A DNA stretch of 64,000 nucleotides, taken from NCBI RefSeq assembly GCF_000002595.2, contig NC_057009.1:2195346-2259345 (forward strand), written 5' to 3'. Each line of letters opens with the position of its first letter. The stretch's first letter is position 1. A model generated the notes under the pieces. That model was not told the origin of the DNA. It made no database searches and was given only the letters and a program-made list of their open reading frames with translations. Shown in pieces: positions 22,254 to 33,533 of this stretch. Made by a program: the position numbers and the translations under genes. The stretch comes from Chlamydomonas reinhardtii. Taxonomy: Eukaryota; Chlorophyta; Chlorophyceae; Chlamydomonadales; Chlamydomonadaceae.

Positions 22254-24075
22254 CTACTCGTTCAGCCACCAGTGCGCAAGCGCCTCTTTGGCGCTGGGGC
22301 GGTCGGAGGGCGAGGGGGCCAGCAGCTGCGCGCACAGGTCGCGGCAGCCCTCGGGCACCCACTCGTCCAGGTCGTCCTCAAACAGCGAGTAGGCCCACAG
22401 CCGTGTTGGCATTGGGCGGAACTGAGCTGCCTCCGCCAGCAGCAGCCCCACCGACGCCATGTCAATCATGCGGCTCAGTCCACACGCCGGCGTGCCCCCG
22501 GCCAGGTGCACGCGCTGCTCGGGTGCCGCTGTCGCCCGGGAGCCCCCAACCGCACCACTTATCAGCATGCCCTCGCTGTCGGTAGGCTCCGCACTCCCGA
22601 AATCCCCAAGGACAAAGTGGATGACGCCATCTGCGTCGCCCGTGTTGACGTATACGTTGTCACTTTTGATATCACCGTGACACATGTTGTTGTTGTGCAT
22701 GACGTTGACCGCCGTGAGCACCGAGATGGCCAGCTGCTTGAGGAGTGGAGTTGACAGAATGGTACTGGTACGGGGGATCAGAGTCTTGCCCTTCTTGCCC
22801 TTCTTGCCTTTCTTGGCGACGAAGCGCTTGACCACGTCCGCGCGGTGCACCAGGTCCTGATGTGGTGATAAGGCAAGGACGTGGGCAGCACGGTCAGTAT
22901 GGCACAAAACGGAGCGCATATGGCAGGTGCTCGACAGAACTGAGCAAATGACCGATGTTCACCCGCCCTTGCGTGCCGTTGGCAGCTGCCAAACATGCAA
23001 GTGCTAAGAAGGGTACCACCCAAACAATGCCCGCTTACCAGGTAGGCAGACAGGGTCATTCCCGGCACGTAGGAAAGCAGCAGCTCATGCGGATCGTCAT
23101 CCGTCTGCGGCTCCGTATAGCCCAGCAGCTGAACGGCGCTGGCACAGCCCGCTGCTGCGCGCGTGCCCGCCACCTCCTGCTGCAGTAGCTCCGTGCGCGA
23201 GAGGCCGTCAGTGCGGCGGAAGATCTCCTTGCGCACGGCCTTGATGACGCCGCCGCCGGGAAGCGTGATGTTCACTGCTTGAACGCGCCCGAAGCCACCT
23301 CTTCCAAGCTCTTGCACAGGTTCGCAGCGCTCCAGGCCGAGGCGGGCCAGGAACGTGGCGAGGCTCTGCAAGGACAAAGAAAGTGGTGAGGGGCATGAGG
23401 GGGATGAAGGTGCACACATAGTCACATAACTGCAGAGGAGGCAAGCTGGGCGGCTTGCACAGAACCCCTCGTGGCTTGAGCGCCGAGCCAACGGCCAGAT
23501 CCTACCTGTCGGCCCGAAGGCGACGGCGCCTCGCCGTCACTGTCGCTACTGTCACTGCTGTTACTCCGGCTCTCCGCACAGTCGTCCAGAGCAGCGGCTG
23601 ACCCGGCGAGCACGCAGTCATCGGGCTGCGCACAGGGCGCCTGTACATACGAAGGACACGAGGAAGGTGTTTCAGCTATCCGGTGGTGAAAGAATGATGC
23701 TCTGTGCTCTCTGCTTTTGCGAACGTCAGCAACGATAACTGCTCGATGGCCAGAACGGTTCAAGCGTTGAGCTGCACAGGGCCATATGCAAAAGCCCGCA
23801 AGTGTGCAAAACGTTAAGCAAACCAAAGACCAGCGGCTTACCGGTCGCGCTTCATCGCTGGCGCAGTCGCTTGCGCACGCGTCCGGAGCCGGCGACGACT
23901 TAGCCGCGACGCTTGAGGTAACAATCCGCTCTTGCTGCAGGTGGAGGAGCTTTGCGGCCTGGTTGCGGCGGTGGCGCAGGAAACCTATAACTCCCACGCC
24001 GAGCACTAGGCCAACGCCGAGGCCTACACCTAGACGTCCTAACGAGCTTTTTGTGGACTTCGGAAGACTCAACAT
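22254..24075 (-). CDS. Membrane protein kinase copy D (mosaic)
   Basis: Exons on the minus strand are 23842-24075, 23506-23640, 23039-23365 and 22254-22856 (432 residues, frame intact). The membrane segment is GVGLGVGLVLGVGVIGFL with RHRR after it; the linker is Ser/Asp-rich as in B and C. Kinase motifs are GRGGFGRV, AVRKE, HGDIKSDN, GDFG (the canonical form, unlike DMG in the other copies that reach this motif) and APE. Exons 1-2 resemble B and C. The second half of exon 3 resembles E (LLQQEVAGTRAAAGCAS). Intron 3 and the start of exon 4 are nearly identical to copy A. This points to gene conversion or unequal exchange. The upstream region (24076-24480) has only partial similarity to that of B. 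Confidence 0.85.
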
Positions 24076-24514
24076 TTTTGAATGGCGGTCGGAAAGGTGG
24101 CAAACGTGCGTGAAGACTGCTCTGCTCGGGATTGACCGAGTCTGCCGTCTCGCTGCGATAAACTGAAGACAGTGTGCAAAGTCGAGTCCTAGGGCGAGGC
24201 TTCTTTGTCTATGTTGTCAAGAACAAGAAAGAAGGCGCAAGGCAAGTAAATATGCGATGGGTGTGCGATGAGGCGCAACTGGGCCAGGTTCGCACAACTC
24301 CCTCTGCAATTGCCGGCGTACTTCCCTGTAAAATAATTTGTGCTTTAAACTCATTCGCTATCACCAACAACTGGGGCTTGTGCGGTCAGCTGAGAACCCG
24401 AAGAACACATTTTAACGAGCAGCCTCCGCTGTTGCGTATCACTGAACACTGTACACGGCAACAAAGCTGAAAGCCCAAAAGCAGTGTCACAGGTTCCCAG
24501 GCGCCGGGACCGCA

Positions 24515-25275
24515 GGTGGGGGAGGGAGGGAGGGAGGGAGGGAGGGAGGGAGGGAGGGAGGGAGGGAGGGAGGGAGGGAATAATAATAATTACACTTGGT
24601 AGTGGCGAAGCCACTGATGACTAGGGCTGACAAGCCCTAGGGTTGGGTGAGCGCGTTCCACACGCTCACCCCTAGGCACGCCCGACACAGCAGGGGATAA
24701 GGCCCCAGGGAGGGAGGGAGGGAGGGAGGGAGGGAGGGAGGGAGGGAGGGAGGGAGGGAGGGAGGGCTGACAAGCCCTAGTGTTAGGTGAGCGCGTTCCA
24801 CACGCTCACCCCTAAGCACGCCCGACACAGCAGGGGATAAGGCCCCAGTCCTGGTCAAGACAAAAGAGACACGGAGACACAAGGCTCACGCCTTCTCCAC
24901 CAAAAGAAAGCACCTAGCAGCCAGCAGGCTAGGGCGGAGCCTCAGAGGGGCAGACACAACTGCCTCCTTCACACCACACCACACGTACACACCAGACCAA
25001 AACACACGCCAGGAAAAACACCGCCTGCCAAGGCCAGAAACACACACAAGGCCACCCCGCCACAAAAGCCCACCAAACAACGCCCCTGGCCACACAGAGG
25101 GAAAGCAAGGCGCTTAGGGCGCATAAAGCAAGCTAACCAAGCCCCCTCAAAAGGACCAGCAGGGGCCGCTCTCTGGCGGAAACCACACCCTGCATCACTG
25201 GCCCTGGCGAAGCCCCCCAGCCCAACCACCAGGGAGGGAGGGAGGGAGGGAGGGAGGGAGGGAGGCGAGGCGAGG

Positions 25276-25308
<33 letters not shown>

Positions 25309-25521
25309 CACGGAGGGACGGAGGGAGGGAGGGAGGGAGGGAGGGAGGGAGGGAGGGAGGGAGGGAGGGAGGGAGGGAGGGAGGCAGGCAGGCACGGAGG
25401 GACGGAGGGAGGGAGGGAGGGACGGAAGGAGGGAGGGAGGGAGGGAGGGACGGAAGGAGGGAGGGACAGAAGGAGGGAGGGAGGGAGGGACGCACGGAGG
25501 GACGGAGGGAGGGAGGGAGGG
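24515..25521. repeat. (GGGA)n repeat complex with a duplicated hairpin unit
   Basis: Long GGGA tracts at about 24517-24579, 24707-24767 and 25233-25521, the last broken by GGCGA, GGCA and GGAC variants. Between the tracts a ~83 bp unit occurs twice (24628-24710 and 24766-24848). It contains the inverted repeat GGTGAGCG ... CGCTCACC and the string GCACGCCCGACACAGCAGGG. 24850-25230 is a non-repetitive CA-rich stretch without a recognised gene. Minus-strand Pro/Ser-rich ORFs over the tracts are products of the repeat. Confidence 0.85.
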
Positions 25522-25688
25522 AAACGGATTCCTCGGCGCACAACTGGCAACGAGAGTGCGTATGGGGGCACAGGAAAGACTGAAGGAGGGAAGGAGGGGG
25601 TGCAGGGGTCACCGTGAACAAGGTGCTGTGTGTTTCTTTGTTCGTTGTCCGCTAAAACCAACGGTTGAAACCCTTCAACCCTTTACAG

Positions 25689-25822
25689 GAGTTTTGTGCT
25701 GACGCGGCGGTGCCTGCCTACGCCTTCCGCCCTGAGGTGCGCTACTTTGACATCCTGGTCCCCACCGCCGACACCACCCGCTACGGCGCGCTGCTGAGCT
25801 GCCTGCTGGCCGTCAAAGGGGG
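25689..25822 (+). pseudogene. Isolated dynein heavy chain exon (AAA3 entry)
   Basis: A TTTACAG acceptor precedes a 134-base exon with a possible GTATGT donor. It encodes FRPEVRYFDILVPTADTTRY and LLSCLLAVKG, which resembles the conserved block just before the AAA3 P-loop of axonemal dynein heavy chains (FF-LVPT-DTVRYG-LL). No continuation with a P-loop or other dynein segment was found on either side, where a GGGA repeat complex and non-coding DNA lie. It is therefore probably a captured exon or the remains of a deleted gene. Confidence 0.55.
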
Positions 25823-25829
25823 GTATGTG

Positions 25830-28162
25830 CCCAAGCCTAGCGGAATGAGTCCCAGGGGGAGGGGGAGGGCGAGGGGGAGGGGGGGAGGGCGCCCTATGAC
25901 GCGGGGATGCATGGCGGCTAGGATTTCCGGTAGGCAGTGGCGGGAGTTCAGCCGCACACACAACCACTGTCATGCCCTGCACGTCAGCCCTCCGTCCTCC
26001 CCGCCTCGCACCGTATCGCATACATAGTCCTGTGTGTTTTCTTCCCTTGAGCCATACACACATACCCACACATCTGTATCCCCAAGCGCGACGTCATCTA
26101 CACCAGCCTGCTGCGGCACATGAGAGCACCGCTTCGCCGCCTCCGCCAAGATGGTGGCGGAGGTGCTGGGTGGGTGGCTGCCGCTCACTGGAAGGGTAAT
26201 GGCGGCGGCGGCAGGGGCAGCGGCTTGGGCCTCGGCGGGTGGGGCGGCGGCGGCTGCGGTGGGTGGTACGGATGAGGTGCTGGGGGTTGCGCTGCGGCTG
26301 CTGGCTTGCAAGAACGTGCAGGTGGGAGGCTATGGAAGGGTTGGAGGGTGTGAGATGGGAGGACTGGGGGTGTTGGGAGGTTGGCACTGGGGAAGTGGGG
26401 GTGTTAGAATGGGTCTCCTGCTTTCCCTGCTGGGACGCGGCAACCAGGAGGACCTGAAGGACGGGGTGGGCGCACAGTGCCAGCTTCAGCCCCACCACCA
26501 CCTGCAATCTCCGCACTCCCGCCCCACCCCAAACTCCACCCAGGTCAATACCAGCAAGATCGGCGCGTGCGGCGGCGATGACGAGCTGGAGCCACACAGG
26601 AGGACGCCAGCCGGGCGCGCGACAGGCTGGTCAGTGCTGAAGGTGGGGTGGGGGGAGTCAATCCAATATGAAACCCAAGACCACAGAGCGTGGGGGGCAG
26701 CAGGCCGGGCCGGGCGGCAGGGGACGAGGGGGTGACAGCCTTACAATTCCCATGTCCTGAATATTACATGGGCTCGGTCGCATGGCTCCGCATTGCTCGC
26801 AATCTGCTCTCCTCTGACTGCTGCACAACCAATTCCAGTACACGGCAAGGCTCACGCCCTGACTACGGTAACAGGTCATTCTCGTGTACTGCATGTGAGG
26901 CGAAGCCATTGCGGCACTAACCGGCTTTACGCTCCATGTCTTTCTTGGCTGAGCTCGGCTGTGATAACCCCTCCCCCTGCATACACTCGTCATCCCGAAT
27001 GCTCCCTTCTCAAGCTCCCCGCCTCGACATATTGGCACACATGCTCTACTGCTGGCGGTGGTGCGCCGTAAGTGCTTCTGGTGTGAGTGTGCCTCTGGGG
27101 CCTCTGATGCAGCGATCCATATAAAAAATGTTGGGTCCTGACTCTTGTTTTACAGCCGCCAAGTAGTGAGTTCACAAGGCATCTGACCAGGCCCACGCTG
27201 AACAGGCCCCGTTATGCCACAAACCGACAGTAACGGCCAACAACTTGCAAGCCGCTGCAAGTGCCCGCCCCCCTGCTGGCTGATCTAGATGTCTCAACCT
27301 TTGTTAGTTGGGCGTGTTCGCCGCCGCTTGCCATGACGACCGTGCTCGTCCTTCCCTTGTACCGTGATCCTGTTACTGACACCTGGAGATACGCCATGCC
27401 CTATCTACATACCTCAACGCGCGCCCTGCCCACCCAAGCAGGCTCCCCTCAGCTCACGCTCATCTCACCCTCCGCGCGTCTTTTGGTGCCGGCACTTCTT
27501 ACCTGGTTGCTGGTGCAGGTGAGCCTGTCACGCAATCACGCAATGCAGTTCTTGGCTTCAGTTATCCGCCTCACACGCGCCTGGGTGCCAAGTGATGATG
27601 TTCCTAGCGGATGAACAGTCAGCCCCCTTGGCTGCATGCATGCCCTGGTGGCGTCTAGATGTGTCTGTTGTCGGTTGTCCTACTACACTACGGCCCGCCA
27701 CATCAAGCACCTCAATTCCCTCCAGGCGCTGGTGCATCCAGCTAGCGAGACCGCTGCGCAGGGTGACTGGGAGCGGAATGGGCAGCAGTCGCAACTGCAT
27801 TGGTCCGATGTGCAGCAGTGAGAGCGTGCAAGAGACTGGAGAACACGCTGTGCGGTCCTTTGTCGGGTAGAGCAGGTCTGGTTTCGCAATGTACGCAAAG
27901 CAGATCCGGTAGTTCTCACTACCCCCAGTAACGGTCACAGCGTGCGGGCGTGTAGCGTCGGTAGCGATGTGTGGCAGGGTTGGGCCTGTTGCCCTCCCAG
28001 CTGGTTGAGGCTGTAGCTAGGCTTCAGCAGTTGCTGACTGATTGCGCCCCTTGTAAAGCGGAGATTGTGTAGTTTGTGGAGTGAAGATTGTTGGGTTGTT
28101 CGTGGGGAGACAGAGGACCGGTGGGCACGGAGGGAGGGTGCGGCAGGGTGGTGGTGCTCTTG

Positions 28163-28219
<57 letters not shown>

Positions 28220-29230
28220 GCGCGCGCACATGTACACATACATACATTTGGGCAGGGCCTTGTTTCCGTTTCATTGCCTAACCACACACACACATACACA
28301 TACACACACCACAACGCCGCAGCACGCAGAGGTGCAGCGCACCTGCAGGAGACAAGGGTCCACAATTGAGCGCCCGAAGGCGACCGCAGAGCTAATGCCC
28401 GTGGATGTCGCAACCTGTTCCTGGCACAGCGTATTCCCAACGCCGTACCCACAGCCCCAAACCAAGAAACCCGGACAGCGGCAGCTGGTAAGCAGCTGGT
28501 GCGGGTGGCAGCGGTGGTGGAGGCGGGCCCGCAGGAGGTGGTGGCGGAATGTTTGGGGCGGGCAGAAGGCGCCGGAGGACTTGAGATGGCATGGACATAT
28601 GGTGCAGCACGGTGGGACGTGCCAGTGCTGGTGGTACCGTGGTAGGACAGCTGCAAAGCTTGGCGGAGGAAGGGGCGGGCTAGAAGCGCAAGTGAAGCCA
28701 GCGGAGGGCGAGGCGGGCGGCAAGAAGGAAGGTGGAGCACGCGGTGCTGAGGCGTGGGAGTGGGCGTGGGAGTGGGCGTATGCACTGGGCTGGCCTGCCT
28801 TGACCTCTCATGCATTCTGTGGTGAGAGGGTTCGTTACGTGCGTGATGCGGGGACATTCTCTCCCTGCCCGCCCGCCCTTCCCCGATCTTGCCCAGCCTT
28901 CCCCCTTGAGCTATGTCCCTCTTCGGCATTAGAAAAGCCTAGCGAAGGCGGCGCAGCAGACGCGCCGCCCTCGCCTCCGCTGTCTTGCGCCGCAACCGCT
29001 GGAAGGGCTGCGGGGGTAGGTCGTGGAGGCGCTGCGGCATCGGCCCTGTGCGCCTGGCGGCTGCGTACGCCTACGGATGAGGCTTCCCCTTGTTGCATCA
29101 ATCAGGTGATGTCCTTCGGGCAGGTGTTGTGTTCTCGGTGGTAAGGCTTACTGTTCTGCCTGGTGCGACCCCAAGAATTAGGCGTGTTGGCTCGGTCGCT
29201 TGTTAGGCAGGTCCCATGCCTCATCCCATC
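25830..29230. other. No convincing gene in 3.4 kb
   Basis: 26090-26640 has Ala-rich open stretches on both strands without splice support. 26760-27960 shows nothing recognisable. 28360-29150 is open on both strands because of high GC; no domain was seen. A (CA)n tract lies at 28145-28217. Confidence 0.4.
28145..28217. repeat. (CA)n microsatellite
   Basis: An almost pure CA tract of about 70 bases ending in a short CGCGCG run. ORFs reading Thr-His or Cys-Val over it are artefacts. Confidence 0.95.
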
Positions 29231-29234
29231 GCTC

Positions 29235-29725
29235 ATAGTTGCTTTCCCGTCCGGTCAGCCAGAGGGGTAGCTCTTACGCCCCACACCACCCAAACATTGG
29301 TGCAACAGTTCCCGCTTCATGCCGTGTTGCGTTACACTGCGGCTCCTGTCAGACCCCGCGGCCAACAACAAGCATTCCGGCACCCCGCCTGCCAGACCCC
29401 GTTAGCCTAGCCAGCGCAGCCGAATGCCTCCACACAGTCTGCCAGCGGCGACTTATATCAGCCGCAGCGTCCATCGGCAGTTTGGGAGGTAACGTGTGTA
29501 CCTATGTGGACTCGCATGCGCTACTGACCGGTTTCTCTCCTTGCCTGCTAGCTCCGACGCTGGCGTCATGCGTATTTCGCTACCTTAAAGCATCTTCGAT
29601 AAAAGCACTCGCGTTCCAAGCCAAACGGCCGCGCTATCCTACACAGCTACAGCCTCACAATGCCATACGGCGTGTCCGCCAGTCCGCCCAGCCCGCATTC
29701 ACACAAGGGAAACGTGGGCCAATAG
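29235..29725. repeat. Dispersed repeat, long form
   Basis: Same repeat as 3180-3400, but with an internal ~240 base stretch (about 29365-29600) that the other copy lacks. It ends in the same CACACAAGGGAAACGT string. No coding content was recognised. Confidence 0.65.
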
Positions 29726-30510
29726 TCTTGACGCTACGGTGCCGCTCTCCCGGACAAACCCAGTCCACACTACTGCACAAATGAACGGCCGCACTACTCA
29801 TGCTGCTGCCTACAAGTTCCACTCTCCCGGGTAGCCTAGTAAACACCGGCCGCATACTGTCGTGTCCGTGCGCTCGACATGTCAAATCAGGATGCCACAC
29901 CTTCCGTCCATATGCATGGCCCTGCTGTGCATATAGTGCTGCCTTACTTCTTCCGGCCCAAACCAGCTGGCCTCCAACGCTAGCTGTTTCTAAAGGGACC
30001 AGAAGGCGTGCGCGTGCAAACATTGCTATTCTGCTAGTACTAGGTCGCGTGTGCAGGTGGGACCAGGAGCGACCGGTGAGAGCCCACCCAAACACCCGAC
30101 GGACCCACTGCGCTCTGCCCGTGGCGCTCTCCCCTCTGCGCTCTCCCAGTCATAATCTCCAGAGCATCGAAACACAACACGCACTCTCACGGAGGCGCCA
30201 TGCCCGCTAACAGGCGAGCATGCGGCAGCCAGCGCCAGCCACGCTCCTTTGCGTCCAACGAGCTTGGCCACCTGTGCGGGCCGGATGCATTTGCAAGAAC
30301 AACCGCATCAGCACAGTGCGCGTGCAAGTGTGCAGCGTTGTGGGAGTGGCGTACCCCCATAGCGGGATAAAGGCACGCTCACAGACATCATATGACTTCT
30401 TATACGGTTCCGCTGCTACGAGCGCGAATCTGTGGTGCAATCGCATGTGAAGCGCTGTCAGTGCTGCTCCCAAGACGAAGCGGCCACCGTTGCACAACCC
30501 CCGCACCTGG
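29726..30510. other. Spacer downstream of gene X
   Basis: No gene recognised. It contains the 3' flank of gene X (30220-30510). No clear TGTAA polyadenylation signal was identified. Confidence 0.4.
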
Positions 30511-32701
30511 TCAGTCGACGGAGAGCATGTTGATTTTGCCGTTGGCAATGGTGACGGAGCCGGGCCGGCCGTCCTGCAGGTCACGCGCCATGTTGAAAGC
30601 GCTCCCGAAACGCGCGCGGATGCCGCCCTCGAAGGCGCGGTCGAGCACGTCCAGGCTCTTCAGCTTGACGGTAATGCATTTGCCACGGTTCTTGTCATCA
30701 CGTGGCTCCGTGATGAGGACGCGCAGTGTGACGTACTGGTCGGGCGCCAGCACGAGGTCCGGGTTGGTGCCCTTGAGCTTCACCCGCTCCCTGACCGTCT
30801 GGGGCGACTCCACCACCTTCACCAGGCAGCTCGCGTTGCTGGTGGTCACGCCCGTGGCGTCGGTGTCGTCGCCAGCAGTCTTCAGGCGGCGGAAGAGGGC
30901 AGCCTTCGTGGCGGCGGCCTCGACGATTGCAGCGGCGGCGGCCTGCGCAAGAAGTGCGTGCGTACAGCAGCAGGAGGCACGACGCAGGGTCAGCATGAGG
31001 CATGCAACACTCAATGTGTGTGTGGGCTGGAACCGCCATAGCAACAAGGGGCGCGCGGCCCCAATGTCCACGCCCCAGCATGAAACCGACCCATATGCCG
31101 ATGCCCTCGTCCCTCACGACCACGGACCCACATGCAGAGCGCAGGACCTGCTGTTACGGCCCAGCCTCGGCTCAGCCTTGCCTCAAGTGCCAGACGCGGA
31201 CCTTGATAACCCGACCCGCATCCGTCCCCACCTCATTCCCTAAGACCACGGACCCAGAGGCACAGCGCTTGGCCCCGGCTTACCGGCTGGGTCTGGTGCC
31301 TCGCCACAGAGAGGCGCATCTCGCCCATCATGCTGTCCAGCTCCTCGCCGTCCTCGCCCATCATGGCCTCCACCGACATGAGCATGGCACGCGGCAGGAG
31401 CGCCAGCACCCCCTCCGCGATGACTGCCAGCACGTAAGCCAGCGGCATGGTCTGAGCGCAGAAGTGCGCTGCCTCCTCGGTGGAGGTGCTGGTGGCGTCG
31501 TACACGCCGACGTCGCAGCGCATGCTTGGCCGGGCGGCCTTGTGCGGCGCTCCGCCGCAGCCGCCGCTGGGCCTGGTCGCGGAGGAGGTGCTGCTGGCGG
31601 CGGCGGCGGCGGAGGATGAGGATGCCGCCGCCGCGGCGGCGGCGGCGGAGGCGGCGGTGGAGGCGGAGGCGGCGGTGGAGGCGGAGGCGGCGGTTGAGGC
31701 CCGCGCGGCAGCCTGTGCGGTGGTGAGGGCCCGCCGGGCCGCCTGTGCAGCGGCGGCAGCCTGGACACGGGGCATGGCGACCTTGATTGCCTCCATGATG
31801 TCGTCATACTGAGGGTGTGCGGGATGGGAAGAAAGGAAGGGGAGTGGTGGTCTCATCAATGAATGAAAAGCGGTGTAGGGCCGGCTTAGGCGGGACTTCT
31901 GACGATGCTGGTAGGTCAGGCCGTGGCATGCAGTTGAGCTGAACTTGCCCCCGACACACCCGATGCCGGCTTAAGCTGACGCTACGCGTACTGCTTTGCC
32001 CTGAGAGCCTCATCGTGCTACACACGCCGGCGCTAGCTGATGATGGACGGGCCTCTAGAACCTCGCCGACGGGACTCACCGACTTGAAGGGGCAGTCGTT
32101 GTCCACACCGGCGTTGTACGCGTCCGCCAGCACGTCCTCGATGCTGCTGCGTGCCCTCTTGAGCTTCTCGCGGTGGGCCTGCGCGGCAGGCCGAGATTCC
32201 GAGCAAAGGAAAGAAGTAAGGACAGCAGGGAATGAAGCTGGACACGCACGCAGGGGCACACATACGGGGTACGCCGTGTGGACCATTATCGCAGTGCGCA
32301 GGCGCTTATAGAGCAAACAGCAATTATAGATATCGCCACGGTGCCTCATCTACCTGCTCCTGCTCGGTTAGTGATATCCCCGGAGCGTTGGCGATGACGA
32401 GCTCGGTGTTCTCGAGCCGATCGCCAAGCTCCGTGAGCTGCTGCACGGTGACAGGATCCAAGCTCCTGGCCTCCGCGGCGTGCGGGACGTAGTCATAAAT
32501 GCACTGCAGCAGCAGCTGCGCGTCGTCCCAGTCAATGGCCGTGCGGGTGGCGAGACGCTTGGCGCTGGCCTCCGCGCGGGGGAACAGACGCACGGCGGCC
32601 TTGAAGGGCTTGACGAGTATCTTGACCTCCTCCACGAGCAGCTGGAGGCCAGGAGCGGGAGGTGCGGCGGCGGGGGCTTGGGCGGGAGCGACGGCGGCCA
32701 T
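30511..32701 (-). CDS. Gene X: unrecognised 467-residue protein
   Basis: Four exons on the minus strand, 32354-32701, 32080-32178, 31284-31808 and 30511-30942, join in frame with GT-AG introns. The start ATG follows an AT-rich leader and a TATA box. Residues about 20-150 look helical and charged (LLVEEVKILVKPFKAAVRLF, LTELGDRLENTELVI, KLKRARSSIEDVLADAYNAG). Residues about 165-220 are an Ala/Ser low-complexity run. A further segment with hydrophobic helices follows (MPLAYVLAVIAEGVLALLPR). The last ~140 residues are the part repeated elsewhere in the window (LVLAPDQYVTLRVLITEP, VKLKSLDVLDRAFEGGIRAR). No catalytic motif or signal peptide was recognised. It lies just downstream of the F-box/WD40 gene on the same strand, and this pairing recurs in two degraded copies. 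A function cannot be assigned. Confidence 0.75.
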
Positions 32702-32824
32702 TTTCGCTTGTTAATAAGCGCGTGAGCTCGTGCGTGCGTGTAGGGTGCTGCTAGGAGCTGGTAGGACAGTGTGTGGCGTCTGAAGGATTTGAAGGTATGT
32801 GACGTCTGAGCAGAGAGGACAGCG

Positions 32825-32832
32825 CTTTTATA
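32825..32832 (-). promoter_or_regulatory. TATA box of gene X
   Basis: TATAAAAG on the minus strand, about 124 bases before the start codon at 32701. Most of the stretch between it and the start codon (32702-32800) is conserved in the exon 1 copy at 7500-7610, but that copy was not seen to carry the TATA string. Confidence 0.55.
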
Positions 32833-32839
32833 GGTTTTC

Positions 32840-33533
32840 CGGGCTTGGGGGGTTTCGGGATGGTCGGGGGTGGTTCGCAGAATCGGCCCACTTTCGCGCG
32901 CTTTCTGGCGCCCGGCGCCATCCGCCGCTGCTTTCACCGCCTGGGCCCGCGACGGCAGTCCTGCTTAACAGTCGTGACTCGTGCCGCAACACAGATGCCC
33001 TTACGCGTATCACCGGTGAGGGCGTGGCCCGACCCACCGTCGTCTGTTGGAGTCAACCTGTCTGTGGGAAGTCAACCTGTGAAGCTGCCCCTGAAACATC
33101 CGCACCGCAGCCTACGCTGTCAGTCTCTGCTTTCTACCTCATGTCAGCAACCTACCGGGACGCCCATAGACAATTGCAGAAGTCAGGCGGAGTTGGGCCT
33201 GCCTCCGGTAGTTGGCCTGACCCGTGGCCCGACCCAGATGAACCCAGAACCATTCCGCAACCCAAATCACAAGCGCTGGTCACAACACTGTAAAACTGGT
33301 GTTTTCATTGCTGACTGCAAGTAACCGAGGGATGATGAATGATGAATACGGGTGTGTACAGCAAAAAAAACAGCATACGGGGTGCCACGGGTAAGGATGC
33401 CACACGTATTCCCCGCACGCTCCAGCCCGACCGGACTCAACCACGCGCACGCCTGACCCGCAAGACAGAACTACTTGACAGTGTCGAGCCGCGTTACGGT
33501 CCATCACACCCCGTACCCACCCATTCACATGAA
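32840..33533. other. Intergenic: gene X upstream region and WD40 3' flank
   Basis: No gene seen. It separates two genes on the same strand. Short shared strings (GGCCCGACCCACCG) recur at 7830-7850 within the degraded copy of the module. Confidence 0.45.

Noticed and set aside
24969-25661. Long Pro/Ser-rich minus-strand ORF
   Set aside because: It is the translation of GGGA/GGCA tandem repeats, open in several frames, with no domain.
26094-26735. Ala-rich ORFs as a continuation of the dynein exon
   Set aside because: No P-loop or other AAA motif, and no dynein-like residues after the possible donor at 25823.
28017-28929. ORFs over the CA tract reading Cys-Val or Thr-His
   Set aside because: Microsatellite translation on both strands; no splice sites or conserved blocks.
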